DNA from: an uncultured Alphaproteobacteria bacterium
GTDB lineage: Bacteria > Pseudomonadota > Alphaproteobacteria > CAAHEQ01 > UBA3637
Reading direction: 5' to 3'
NCBI GenBank assembly: GCA_949286245.1
Contig: CASECF010000076.1
Span: 1-54,601 of the forward strand
DNA: 54,601 nt
Part shown: one piece after another, positions 19,035-27,019 of the stretch
How positions within the stretch are numbered: position 1 is the stretch's first letter
How the letters are laid out: the number at the start of each line of letters is the position of its first letter
The notes under the pieces: model-generated
Seen by the model: the letters and a program-made list of their open reading frames with translations, nothing else
What the model was told of the DNA's origin: nothing
Databases searched by the model: none
Program-made: the position numbers and the translations under genes

Positions 19035-19526
19035 TTATTTCTTATGTTGATGTTTTTTTAATAAATCATCCGTTAATAACAATTTTGCCTTGGCGATATT
19101 TTCAAAATCAAATAAAACTTGTTTATCTTCAAATAAAAACAGAACTGTTTTTTGATCTTCGCTCAAGCCCAAAATACGCCCTTTAAATCTTTTTCGTCCA
19201 TTGATCTCCGTATTGGTCTCAATTTTGGCATCATACCCCTTAAAACGATCATAATCCTGCGGTCGGACCAATGGTCTGTCTAATCCCGGAGACGAAACCT
19301 CAAGCATCCAACGTCCCGCAAACGGATCAATTGTGTCCAATAAAGCAGAAACGGTTCGACTGACTTTTTCGCAATCATCAACCGTCATATCAACACGATC
19401 ATTTCTTTCTGCCATAATTTGGAGCGTCTTCAGATCTCCCCCTTGCAATAAAACACGAACAAGATTATACCCCATATCGGAAAGAGAGGGTTCTATCAAC
19501 TTTTCTATTTTTTCACAAATTTCCAT
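19035..19526 (-). CDS. rimP: Ribosome maturation factor RimP
   Basis: RimP helps assemble the 30S central region. I chose the ATG at 19526 (MEICEKIEKLIEPSL), with GGAGA upstream; the longer reading begins with TTG and has no site. The 163 residues show the LIEPSLSDMGYNLVRV N-terminal domain, the conserved SSPGLDRPL motif and the C-terminal Sm-like domain. It is the first gene of the rimP-nusA-ylxR-infB-rbfA-truB-rpsO-pnp run and lies after a leader with a terminator-like hairpin. Confidence 0.95.
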   Translation of the reverse strand: MEICEKIEKLIEPSLSDMGYNLVRVLLQGGDLKTLQIMAERNDRVDMTVDDCEKVSRTVSALLDTIDPFAGRWMLEVSSPGLDRPLVRPQDYDRFKGYDAKIETNTEINGRKRFKGRILGLSEDQKTVLFLFEDKQVLFDFENIAKAKLLLTDDLLKKHQHKK

Positions 19527-19556
19527 TTCATCTCCGTTTGGTTTCAATTTTCTATC

Positions 19557-19583
19557 AAAAAAGGCGGGTCTTCCGACCCACCC
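19557..19583 (-). promoter_or_regulatory. Terminator-like hairpin (possible attenuator) in the rimP-nusA leader
   Basis: On the minus strand GGTGGGTC, a GGAA tetraloop and GACCCGCC form an 8-bp stem with one U-G pair, followed at once by six T. It lies between the predicted promoter (19611-19638) and the rimP ATG, so every full-length operon transcript must read through it. Confidence 0.7.
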
Positions 19584-19610
19584 TCTGTTATTTTCTGAGA
19601 ATGTACGTCT

Positions 19611-19638
19611 ATTGTACGATTTTTTTTTAAGAATGCAA
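19611..19638 (-). promoter_or_regulatory. Promoter of the rimP-nusA operon
   Basis: On the minus strand TTGCAT (19638-19633), 16 bp including nine A, TACAAT (19616-19611). Transcription should start near 19604, giving a leader of about 78 bases to the rimP ATG. Confidence 0.65.
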
Positions 19639-19755
19639 CTTTTTTTTTAAGAATACATAAAAAAACCAATCGTTTTTTTTAAAATACTTGCAAAAAAAGG
19701 AAAAGTATGTCAGAAAGAAAGAAATCAATCAGAACTTTAAAATGAGGATAAAAAT

Positions 19756-20952
19756 ATGTTCTTCCCGCCCAAAATGCCAAAAATGACAGTCAGTCCCGTG
19801 CAATCTACTTCGGCGACGGTTTCTGTTCGTTCTTCGATCAGTGAAAACGAGACGTCTTTTAACTCCGCCGCTCCGAACATGCCGAAGGCAACCGCAAAAG
19901 GGGCAGAAACAATCCCCACCCAACAAACCGCTTCTGATCTGGCAAAAGCCACACAAAAAGCTCTTTTAGGAGAAAAACAAGAACCTGTTTATGCAACCTC
20001 CGTCAATGCCATTCCGTTTGCTGATTTATGGTTTACGCCGGAAAAAATAGCCTACATTCGAGACACGCGTACAAAGTTTGCTTTGGTTCCTTTGGAAACA
20101 GATGATTTAAAAGATTTTTATAAAGCATTAGAACAAGGATACACCGGTTCTTCCAGCTACGCTTTACGATTTGCCGGAGAATCTTATCGTGTTGAACGCG
20201 TTCTGACAATCACGGGAATTCAGTATAACTGTCGAAAAATGCCCGTCTCCACACCGGATATTTTTTCCTTAGGGGTTCCAGAACCGGTTGTCAGACATTT
20301 GATCAGTCTTTCTCAAGAATCGGGACTTATTCTTTTTGCCGGTCCGACCGGTATGGGAAAAACGACAACGGCTTCGGCATTAATGCGTAAATTTTTAGAA
20401 AATGACGGTGGCTTTTTGTACACGATCGAAGATCCGCCTGAAATGCCATTAGACGGGTTGTATCACGCCAAAAACGGGGCTCTTGGATTATGCAAACAAA
20501 CACCGGTTGAAAATGAGCGATGGGGAGATGCTTTAAAATCGGCCTTACGATCTCGTCCGAGATATATTTTGGTCGGAGAAATTCGAACACCCGAAACAGC
20601 CTCTCAGACCTTACGAGCCGCCACATCCGGTCACCTTGTTTTATCGACCATTCACGCAAACAGCGTAGAGGACTCTTTGAACTCACTCATTAAATACGCC
20701 AGCGGTGCCGGACTTCAGGAAAGCTTGGCTTCTGACTTGTTGGCTCGGGGTATTCTGGCTGTTGTTCATCAAAAGTTAGAAGGGACAACCGTCTTGAGGC
20801 CAAAGATTCATACGGCATTTGCCAACCCCAATCCACTCGTTGCCGATCAAATGCGTATGTCTATTCGAGACGGGAAAATCAATTTGGGAACACTGATGGA
20901 AGCGCAAGCAACCAAACTCTTTCAGGGGAAACCTCTCTTTAAAGAGATATAA
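19756..20952 (+). CDS. PilT/DotB-type secretion ATPase
   Basis: A hexameric P-loop ATPase of the PilT/VirB11/DotB group, which powers type IV secretion or pilus motion at the inner membrane. An N-terminal Ser/Thr/Pro-rich stretch (about 75 residues) precedes the N-terminal domain. Then come Walker A GPTGMGKTT (196-204), the Asp box YTIEDPPEM, Walker B ILVGE (271-275) and the His box STIHANS (297-303). The start ATG follows a GAGG site. No partner gene is adjacent. DotB is the closest guess from length and motifs; a retraction PilT or conjugative ATPase is possible. The only other secretion-like gene here is at 50773-51603. Confidence 0.8.
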   Translation: MFFPPKMPKMTVSPVQSTSATVSVRSSISENETSFNSAAPNMPKATAKGAETIPTQQTASDLAKATQKALLGEKQEPVYATSVNAIPFADLWFTPEKIAYIRDTRTKFALVPLETDDLKDFYKALEQGYTGSSSYALRFAGESYRVERVLTITGIQYNCRKMPVSTPDIFSLGVPEPVVRHLISLSQESGLILFAGPTGMGKTTTASALMRKFLENDGGFLYTIEDPPEMPLDGLYHAKNGALGLCKQTPVENERWGDALKSALRSRPRYILVGEIRTPETASQTLRAATSGHLVLSTIHANSVEDSLNSLIKYASGAGLQESLASDLLARGILAVVHQKLEGTTVLRPKIHTAFANPNPLVADQMRMSIRDGKINLGTLMEAQATKLFQGKPLFKEI

Positions 20953-21007
20953 AAAAGATCTCCCCCATAAAAACGGCCCTCATCGGGTCGGCGGGGTTCG
21001 GTATTTT

Positions 21008-21156
21008 CGACAAGTCTCGGCCTTTTTTTTCGACATGTCTCGGTTTTTTTTGATAAGTCTCGACTCTTTTTTCGACAAGTCTCGGTCCTTTTTTCGACAT
21101 GTCTCGATCCTTTTTTCGACATGTCTCGGTTTTTTTTGATAAGTCTCGACTCTTTT
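21008..21156. repeat. Seven tandem 20-23-bp repeats with a GACAWGTCTCG core
   Basis: Units start at 21008, 21031, 21051, 21073, 21095, 21117 and 21137. Each holds CGACAAGTCTCG, CGACATGTCTCG or TGATAAGTCTCG followed by a run of T. Three units contain the palindrome GACATGTC. The array lies in the 490-bp gap between the secretion ATPase gene and lgt; the rest of the gap holds only the lgt promoter. Small minus-strand reading frames across it only reflect the repeat. Confidence 0.85.
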
Positions 21157-21393
21157 AAAAGATATTTGCGATTCACCCAAACGTGTATGGATCAAAACGG
21201 CTTAAACCATTGACCCATTGAAGGGGCACAAATATCTTTATCCCCTTTGTCAATCTTCCTCTTTCAACCGATCAACAGGCGTTCTCAACGAAAATTCTCT
21301 CACGATTTTATCTGCCCGTTCCATATCTGATTTTTCAATGATATAACCCCTGCATCATCCCCAAAATCCGAGATAATACCCGACAAAAAATCA

Positions 21394-21422
21394 TTGACAA
21401 TTGGCTTGATTTATCTTACCTT
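21394..21422 (+). promoter_or_regulatory. Promoter of lgt-DUF2062-pgeF
   Basis: TTGACA (21394-21399), 17 bp, TACCTT (21417-21422). The AAAGGAG ribosome-binding site of lgt follows shortly after. Confidence 0.6.
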
Positions 21423-21442
21423 TTCCTAAAAAGGAGATATAA

Positions 21443-22276
21443 ATGTATTCTGGAATTCCCTTCCCAAATTTTGATCCCATTGCCTTTCAAATCGGTTTTT
21501 TTGCCATTCGCTGGTACTCGTTGGCCTATATTTTTGGACTAATCGGTGCTTGGCTATTGGCTCGCAAAATGTCTAAAGCCTCGAACAGTGTTTTTACCGT
21601 TTTAAAAATTGACGATTTTTTAATTTGGGCCACAATCGGTATTATTGTCGGTGGTCGACTGGGATATGTTTTATTTTATAATTTAAGATATTTTATGGAA
21701 TTTCCTTTGCAAATTTTTGAAATTTGGAACGGAGGCATGTCATTTCACGGCGGATTGATCGGCGTTATTATTGCAACTCTTTTATTCTCATACAAAAAGC
21801 AAATCCCTCTTTTTGTTATGGGGGATATTTTAACGGCAGTTGCTCCGATCGGTTTGTTCTTGGGCCGTCTGGCTAATTTTGTCAACGGAGAACTTTACGG
21901 TCGGTTTACTCAATCCGTCCCTTGGGCCATGATTTTTCCGGACGGATCTAACCAACCCCGCCATCCCAGTCAACTCTATGAAGCATTTGCTGAAGGTTTT
22001 TTACTGTTTATTATTTTAAACGGTGTTTGGTGGTTTATGCCCAAATTCCGAAATAGACATGGTTTTATTACGGGACTGTTCTTCATTCTATACGGAGCTT
22101 TCCGCTTTATTTTAGAATTCTTTCGAGAACCGGACGCTCATCTGGGCTTTATTTTTGAAAACTTATCCATGGGTCAGCTTTTATGCATTCCGATGATTCT
22201 GTTAGGTGTTTGGATCATTTTACAAACATCTCCCGTTAAACAAGTTAAAAAATGGGATATCGGAGAAGATATATGA
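21443..22276 (+). CDS. lgt: Prolipoprotein diacylglyceryl transferase
   Basis: Lgt attaches diacylglycerol from phosphatidylglycerol to the lipobox cysteine of prolipoproteins, the first step of lipoprotein maturation. The 277-residue protein has seven or so membrane segments, with the family motifs GGRLGYVLFYN, MSFHGGLIG and GRLANFVNGELYGR and a conserved HPSQLYEA. The ATG follows AAGGAGATATAA. Its substrates in this window would include the lipoproteins at 45274 and 52472. The end overlaps the next gene by an ATGA. Confidence 0.97.
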   Translation: MYSGIPFPNFDPIAFQIGFFAIRWYSLAYIFGLIGAWLLARKMSKASNSVFTVLKIDDFLIWATIGIIVGGRLGYVLFYNLRYFMEFPLQIFEIWNGGMSFHGGLIGVIIATLLFSYKKQIPLFVMGDILTAVAPIGLFLGRLANFVNGELYGRFTQSVPWAMIFPDGSNQPRHPSQLYEAFAEGFLLFIILNGVWWFMPKFRNRHGFITGLFFILYGAFRFILEFFREPDAHLGFIFENLSMGQLLCIPMILLGVWIILQTSPVKQVKKWDIGEDI

Positions 22277-22854
22277 CATCTTTATCTCTCTTGTTTCGGC
22301 GTCTCGATTTTTTATTAAAAAAGAAGCTTATCATTCCCCTTCTTCGATCTCCCCATTCTGCCGAATATAAAGCCAAAGGTGTCGGGGTCGGATTGGCATG
22401 GGCCATGACACCATTGGTCGGAATTCAAATGTGGCTTGTTTTTATGACGTGGATCATTGCCAAAAAAGTTTTTCGATGGCATTTCTCACTTGCTTTGGGA
22501 ATGGCATGGACTTGGATCACCAATGTTTTTACACTTCCTCCCATATATTATCTTTTTTATGTGACCGGTCAACTCTTGAGAGGGAATTTCAGTAGTATCG
22601 GTGGATATCAAAATTTAAAAGAAATCATTGAAAAAACATTTCTGTCCGATCTATCCTTTATAGAACAATGGCTTCTATTTTTTAAACTATTGCTTCAAGA
22701 TTGGGGTATTTCTATGATGATCGGATGTATTCCTTTTGCAATTTTCTTTGGCTTTTTAGGATACCGTATGACATTAACTTTTGAACAAAAGAGACTCAAA
22801 CGTAAACTTTTAAAACAAAGGCAATCAAATGGAACAATCGACACTGCTCAATAA
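22273..22854 (+). CDS. DUF2062 membrane protein
   Basis: A small inner-membrane protein of the DUF2062 family, with three predicted membrane segments, among them the GVGVGLAWAMTPLVGIQMWLV-like N-terminal one, a second TWITNVFTLPPIYYLFY and a C-terminal WGISMMIGCIPFAIFFGFLGY-like one. The start is the ATG at 22273, which overlaps the lgt stop as ATGA. It ends inside pgeF, so the three genes form one coupled transcript. Function unknown; the family often occurs beside envelope genes. Confidence 0.88.
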   Translation: MTSLSLLFRRLDFLLKKKLIIPLLRSPHSAEYKAKGVGVGLAWAMTPLVGIQMWLVFMTWIIAKKVFRWHFSLALGMAWTWITNVFTLPPIYYLFYVTGQLLRGNFSSIGGYQNLKEIIEKTFLSDLSFIEQWLLFFKLLLQDWGISMMIGCIPFAIFFGFLGYRMTLTFEQKRLKRKLLKQRQSNGTIDTAQ

Positions 22855-23458
22855 TCTTCACATTCAACATGGATTTTACAATGCACTGGATTCCGAATCG
22901 GTCATTGATCCGATCTTAATGAACCAAGTTCATTCGGCAGATGCTCTCATCATTGATTCGAAACCATCCCATACCCCCTCTGTCGATGCACTCATTACCA
23001 ACAAGCCCCATCTTTGCTTAACCGTCAAAACTGCCGATTGCGCCCCCGTTTTGTTGGCAGATCCGGAACATTATGTTATTGCGGCCGTTCATGCCGGTTG
23101 GAAAGGAGCCTTTCAAGGCATTTTGGAAAATACCATTCTCAAGATGCTCTCTTTGGGGGCCTCCGTCAACACGCTAATTGCGAGCATCGGACCGCACTTA
23201 CAGAAACAAAGCTTTATCGCCGGTGATGATATGAAGAGATTATTTCCGACAACCGAGGCTCATTTTTTTTCATCGCGACAGGACGGAACCTATTTATTTG
23301 ACTTTAACGCCTATCTGATTTATCGCTTACAAAGATCCGGCCTTCAAACAATTGACACCACCTCTATAGACACCTTTTCAAATCTCTCTTATTACAGTTT
23401 CAGACGTGACCCACAAAATCCCAAACGACAATACTCAACCATCTGCCTAACAGATTAG
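22829..23458 (+). CDS. pgeF: PgeF/YfiH multicopper-like purine nucleoside phosphorylase
   Basis: A member of the YfiH/PgeF (former DUF152) family, which has zinc-dependent purine nucleoside phosphorylase/adenosine deaminase activity and a reported role in peptidoglycan quality control (removal of mis-made muropeptide precursors). The 209 residues carry the metal ligands in MNQVHSAD, VKTADCAPVL and AAVHAGWKGA, and the YYSFRRD end. The start lies 26 bases inside the DUF2062 gene. The longest part of the family's N-terminus is shortened, otherwise complete. Confidence 0.93.
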   Translation: MEQSTLLNNLHIQHGFYNALDSESVIDPILMNQVHSADALIIDSKPSHTPSVDALITNKPHLCLTVKTADCAPVLLADPEHYVIAAVHAGWKGAFQGILENTILKMLSLGASVNTLIASIGPHLQKQSFIAGDDMKRLFPTTEAHFFSSRQDGTYLFDFNAYLIYRLQRSGLQTIDTTSIDTFSNLSYYSFRRDPQNPKRQYSTICLTD

Positions 23459-23476
23459 GGGGCTTTTAAAGCCCCC
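23458..23476. terminator. Hairpin between convergent pgeF and Fic genes
   Basis: GGGGGC, loop TTTTAAA, GCCCCC immediately at the pgeF stop. The T content after it is poor on both strands, so it may act as a weak two-way terminator. Confidence 0.5.
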
Positions 23477-23498
23477 TTCCGTGTTTTAGTATTTCTCA

Positions 23499-24521
23499 TT
23501 ATCGACCCTGCTCACGCATCCAATATTTTTGACGCGGAAGATAATATTTATGGGGTAATCCATTCAACCGCAACAAGGAATTCATCAAACTTTTACTCAG
23601 TTGTGCCAACATAAACAACTGATACGGACGTTGATCCAAATGAGCCGGATGATGGCATCGATTCAACGTCGCCAAATACATCCGTTTTTTCTCCGGACGA
23701 ATCACAATGGGCGGATACCCGTTTCTCATTAAAATCAAATTCATCAACAAGCGAGCCGTTCGACGGTTCCCATCTTTAAAAGGAGCAACAGAGGTTAATC
23801 GTTTATGAGCCTCAAGTGCCCTATCAATCGGAGAAATCGACTGATCATTTATATCTCGAACCAATTCCTTCATCATCAACGGCACTTTCTCCGGTGCCGG
23901 CGGAATCGTTTGAGAAGACGGAAAACGAGTTTGAACCGAACGATATACACCGGCATTTTCTTTGTCCGTATTTCCCAAGACCAAGGCATGCAGACGACAA
24001 ATCACCCCTTCATCAATCGGGACCTTTCCTTTTGAAAGCTTAAACATATAGTTAAGAGCCTTATCATAATCGGCTGTTTCTTGATGATACAAATCCTGAA
24101 CTTGTTTCAATTCTTGAAAGCGACGACATTTACTCATTTTTTGTTCCAAAAAATCAGATTTATAATTCATCCGATCTTTGAGCCAAGACCAATATCTTTT
24201 GGGTTCGAAACAATCCCTTAGCAACCTTAGATATTTCTGTTGTTTAATATAAATTTCCTCAATCAAGTGAGAGCAACAAGCATCAAAATCTTGTTGTCTA
24301 TGCTCCTTTTCCTGAGACAAAGCCATTCGCTTTTCCGGTGAGATCACAGAGAATTCCGCAAAACCGTTTAATGTCATCTCTCTTCCCTGTCGTTCCTGTT
24401 GGCGTTTCAAAAGAGCATATTGTTTTAACTCTTTCCAATCTTCTGCCGATAACCAATCTAAAGCCTCTCGTCTTTTTTGTCCGTGTAAAGAGAGAATCAA
24501 ATCCATCGTTTCTTGTTGCAT
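23499..24521 (-). CDS. Fic-domain protein with a substituted active-site motif
   Basis: Fic enzymes usually move AMP (or phosphate, phosphocholine) onto target proteins using the motif HPFx(D/E)GNGRxxR. This 340-residue protein has an N-terminal helical region (1-150) and a clear Fic core. Its motif at residues 245-257 reads VAPFKDGNRRTAR: the catalytic His is Ala246 (codon 23784-23786) and the usual Gly is Arg253. The following LLMNLILMRNGYPP and the flap region RSVQTRFPSSQTIPPAPEKVP fit the family. The start is the ATG at 24521 with GGAGG five bases upstream; the gene has its own promoter. It may be a pseudoenzyme or use other chemistry. No antitoxin-like partner is adjacent. Confidence 0.9.
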   Translation of the reverse strand: MQQETMDLILSLHGQKRREALDWLSAEDWKELKQYALLKRQQERQGREMTLNGFAEFSVISPEKRMALSQEKEHRQQDFDACCSHLIEEIYIKQQKYLRLLRDCFEPKRYWSWLKDRMNYKSDFLEQKMSKCRRFQELKQVQDLYHQETADYDKALNYMFKLSKGKVPIDEGVICRLHALVLGNTDKENAGVYRSVQTRFPSSQTIPPAPEKVPLMMKELVRDINDQSISPIDRALEAHKRLTSVAPFKDGNRRTARLLMNLILMRNGYPPIVIRPEKKRMYLATLNRCHHPAHLDQRPYQLFMLAQLSKSLMNSLLRLNGLPHKYYLPRQKYWMREQGR

Positions 24522-24548
24522 AAATCCTCCATTTATCAAATCGAGAAC

Positions 24549-24576
24549 ATTATATCTTATTTTTTATTTTTTTCAA
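24549..24576 (-). promoter_or_regulatory. Promoter of the Fic gene
   Basis: On the minus strand TTGAAA (24576-24571), 16 bp of A and T, TATAAT (24554-24549), 28 bases before the ATG. Confidence 0.7.
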
Positions 24577-24645
24577 CTTTTTTTTCAACAAAATAATTCA
24601 CTTCAAAATTGCACTATCTTTAAGGGGTATTCAAGAAATATTTTT

Positions 24646-24674
24646 TTGACTTTTCTTAAGATTTTTTTTATACT
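24646..24674 (+). promoter_or_regulatory. Promoter of rlmE
   Basis: TTGACT (24646-24651), 17 bp with eight T, TATACT (24669-24674). It lies inside the longest possible rlmE reading frame and so supports the later start at 24697. Confidence 0.8.
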
Positions 24675-24696
24675 TCATTTCAAAGGAATTCCGACT

Positions 24697-25383
24697 ATGA
24701 AATTTAATGCTCGTCCGCTTAAAACACATCTTAAAAAAGTTCGAGGTCGCACAGCCTCCAGTACCAAATGGTTGCAACGTCAAGTGAATGATCCCTATGT
24801 TTCGGAGGCACATCGGCAAGGATTTCGGGGCCGAGCTGCTTTTAAAATCATGCAGTTGGATGATCAATTTCACTTTTTTAAATCGGGTCGCCGTGTTGTT
24901 GATTTGGGATGTGCGCCGGGCGGTTGGTCACAAGTTGCCGTAAAACGTGTTCATTCGACGCCGGAAGATCCTCTGGTTGTCGGCTTAGACTTATTACCGA
25001 CAAAACCTATTTCGGGAGCTCACCTGATCCAATTGGATTTCACGTCGGATGAGGCCCCCGCTCGATTACAAGAGCTTTTAGGAAACCATAAAGCCGATAT
25101 CGTCATGTCGGATATGGCTCCCAATACAACCGGAATGCATGCCATCGATCATTTACGCATTATGAATTTATTGGAAATGGCCTATGATTTTGCCGTTCAA
25201 GTTCTCAATACAAACGGATTTTTTATTGCCAAAATTTTTCAGGGCGGAACAGAAAATACTTTTTTAGCACGGATGAAAAAAGATTTTGCCATTGTCAAAC
25301 ATGCCAAACCGGACGCCAGTCGTAAAGATTCTTCGGAAATGTATGTTGTCGCCATTGGGTTCAAAGGGAAAAAAGAGGATTAA
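24697..25383 (+). CDS. rlmE: 23S rRNA (uridine-2552-2'-O)-methyltransferase RlmE
   Basis: RlmE (FtsJ/RrmJ) methylates the 2'-OH of U2552 in the A loop of 23S rRNA, a late 50S assembly step. The 228 residues show FRGRAAFKIMQLDDQF, the SAM-binding VVDLGCAPGGWSQVA, MSDMAPNTTG and the FFIAKIFQGG segment with the catalytic Lys; the usual K-D-K-E set appears intact. The ATG at 24697 has an AAAGGAA site and fits the promoter. The methyltransferase gene downstream begins one base after the stop. Confidence 0.95.
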   Translation: MKFNARPLKTHLKKVRGRTASSTKWLQRQVNDPYVSEAHRQGFRGRAAFKIMQLDDQFHFFKSGRRVVDLGCAPGGWSQVAVKRVHSTPEDPLVVGLDLLPTKPISGAHLIQLDFTSDEAPARLQELLGNHKADIVMSDMAPNTTGMHAIDHLRIMNLLEMAYDFAVQVLNTNGFFIAKIFQGGTENTFLARMKKDFAIVKHAKPDASRKDSSEMYVVAIGFKGKKED

Positions 25384-25384
25384 G

Positions 25385-26482
25385 ATGCATCCCGAACAAA
25401 TCAAAAGTGCTGCTGTTGAGCTTCTCGATCAAATTTTTAAATCCGAACAACCGGCCAATGATCTCATCAATGCTTACACACGTTCTCGACGATATATCGG
25501 ATCAAAGGACAGACGTGCTTTAACAGATTTGGTTTTTGGTGTATTGCGTCACCGGGCTCGATTATGTTATCAAAAGTCCGATATCTCGGTTCTTGAGATG
25601 GTGGAAGCCTATCAAGACGGTTATTCTCAAACCGGTTCATTTCCTTTTTACATTCAAAACGAGGTTCCCGAATGGCTTGTTCAACACATCCCGCATGCCG
25701 AAACGGAGCTTCCGCCACTTTTAGAGACAGCATCGGTTGTTATCCGTGTTAACGGCGATCGAGATAAAATCAAACGTTTGTTGGAAAAAGACGGAATAGA
25801 GACAATCCCGACTTCTTATTCCCCATTTGGGTTAATTATGAAAAAACGATTTAATTTGGCAGGTCATCCTTTATTTAAAGCCGGAAAAATCGAAATTCAA
25901 GATGAAGGCTCGCAAGCCGTAGCCCTTCAAACACATATAAAACAAGGAGACACTGTTTTGGATTACTGTGCCGGAGCCGGCGGAAAAACACTGATGTTCG
26001 GTCAAATGATGCAAAACAGAGGAACAATCATTGCCCATGATGTTTCATCTATCAGTTTAAAAGAGCTTCAAAAACGAACTGCTCGAGCTGGTCTTAGTAT
26101 TGTCCAAACGACAACCGATTTACCGGCATTTATTCAAAAAAATCCCCATATTCATTTCAATCATGTTGTCGTAGACGCCCCCTGTTCCGGAACGGGAACA
26201 TGGCGAAGATGTCCGGATAGACGCTGGAAGCTCACTCCCGAACAATTTAAAAAACTAATCGAAACACAAAAAAGTATTTTAGAAAAAGCCAAAAATTATG
26301 TACCATCTCATGGGTTTCTTTCTTATATGACTTGTTCCCTTACACAAGATGAAAATCAAAATCAAGTGACATGGTTTTTAAAAGGAAATCCGGCTTTTAA
26401 ACTGATTCGTCAAGCCCGCTATTCTCCGGCTACCACAAGAACGGACGGTCTCTTTGTTGCGGTTTTACAAAAAACAAGATAA
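25385..26482 (+). CDS. RsmB/NOL1-NOP2-type rRNA m5C methyltransferase
   Basis: A SAM-dependent RNA cytosine-5 methyltransferase of the RsmB/Sun group, probably acting on 16S rRNA. An N-terminal NusB-like helical part (SAAVELLDQIFKSEQ) precedes the catalytic domain: VLDYCAGAGGKTLM, DAPCSGTGTWRRCPD and the second cysteine motif MTCSL. Both catalytic cysteines are present. The ATG at 25385 has GAGG upstream and follows the rlmE stop by one base, so the two form an operon. The 365 residues are shorter than E. coli RsmB (429), so it may be a related family member. Confidence 0.88.
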   Translation: MHPEQIKSAAVELLDQIFKSEQPANDLINAYTRSRRYIGSKDRRALTDLVFGVLRHRARLCYQKSDISVLEMVEAYQDGYSQTGSFPFYIQNEVPEWLVQHIPHAETELPPLLETASVVIRVNGDRDKIKRLLEKDGIETIPTSYSPFGLIMKKRFNLAGHPLFKAGKIEIQDEGSQAVALQTHIKQGDTVLDYCAGAGGKTLMFGQMMQNRGTIIAHDVSSISLKELQKRTARAGLSIVQTTTDLPAFIQKNPHIHFNHVVVDAPCSGTGTWRRCPDRRWKLTPEQFKKLIETQKSILEKAKNYVPSHGFLSYMTCSLTQDENQNQVTWFLKGNPAFKLIRQARYSPATTRTDGLFVAVLQKTR

Positions 26483-26915
26483 CACAAATCTTCCAAATAA
26501 AATGGGATCTTGTATTTCGTTTACTCATCCTTCAAAAAAAGAAATATTATTGAGCACGTTCCCCAAAGCATTTCCTGATGTATGGCTTTTTGAAAAGCAG
26601 GATCCTCTTTTGTTTCATTCCAACTCCGCTTCATCGATGGAGTGCACCCGAACAAAACAGAGTATACCATAGTGATAATATCGAAAGGATAGATTATATT
26701 TTTCATAATATTGTCGAACCAAACAAAGTATATCACAAGTGATGACACCCAAATAGTGAGATGAACCAAACATTGTTTCAAATGATTTTCAACGATGACC
26801 GACAATCCATTCTAACGACCGGCTTTTCGCCTTGCGTGCCCTATTCCTTTATATCCCAAATAGGGGCAATACCGACCGTCCCAACAATATAGCCAAGCAG
26901 GAGATTTTTCTCTTT
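26483..26915. other. Gap without a supportable gene
   Basis: This 430-bp gap holds two repeats: a 28-bp one (26649-26676 and 26715-26743, both CGAAC(A/C)AAAC-AGTATA) and the copy of the 3' end of the next gene (26811-26914). A minus-strand frame of 94 codons exists at 26521-26805 but has no ribosome-binding site or promoter that I can find. No clear terminator for the methyltransferase operon is seen. Confidence 0.6.
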
Positions 26916-27019
26916 CTAACGACCGGCTTTTCGCCTTGCGTGCCCAATTCCTTTATATCCCAAATAGGCAATACCGACTGCGCCCAAAATATAGCCGAGC
27001 GGAAGATTCTTTTTTCGTT
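26811..27019 (-). repeat. 104-bp tandem duplication of a gene 3' end
   Basis: Bases 26915-27019 are the end of the 600-residue gene, including its stop codon. Bases 26811-26914 repeat them downstream (CTAACGACCGGCTTTTCGCC in both; ATATCCCAAATAGG in both). The downstream copy has small changes and one or two extra bases, so its frame is broken. Confidence 0.92.

Noticed and set aside
21008-21156. CRISPR array
   Set aside because: Units are 20-23 bp without unique spacers; no cas genes in the window.
20922-21195. Two minus-strand frames of 84 and 71 codons with ETCRKK/RDLSKK repeats
   Set aside because: They are translations of the 22-bp repeat array; two frames are open because the unit is nearly a multiple of three, and no ribosome-binding site is seen.
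24646-24696. Longer N-terminus for RlmE
   Set aside because: The promoter TTGACT-17-TATACT lies inside it, and the ATG at 24697 has a good ribosome-binding site.
26521-26805. 94-codon minus-strand frame in the gap after the methyltransferase gene
   Set aside because: No promoter, no ribosome-binding site, and it crosses a 28-bp repeat. Not supportable as a gene.
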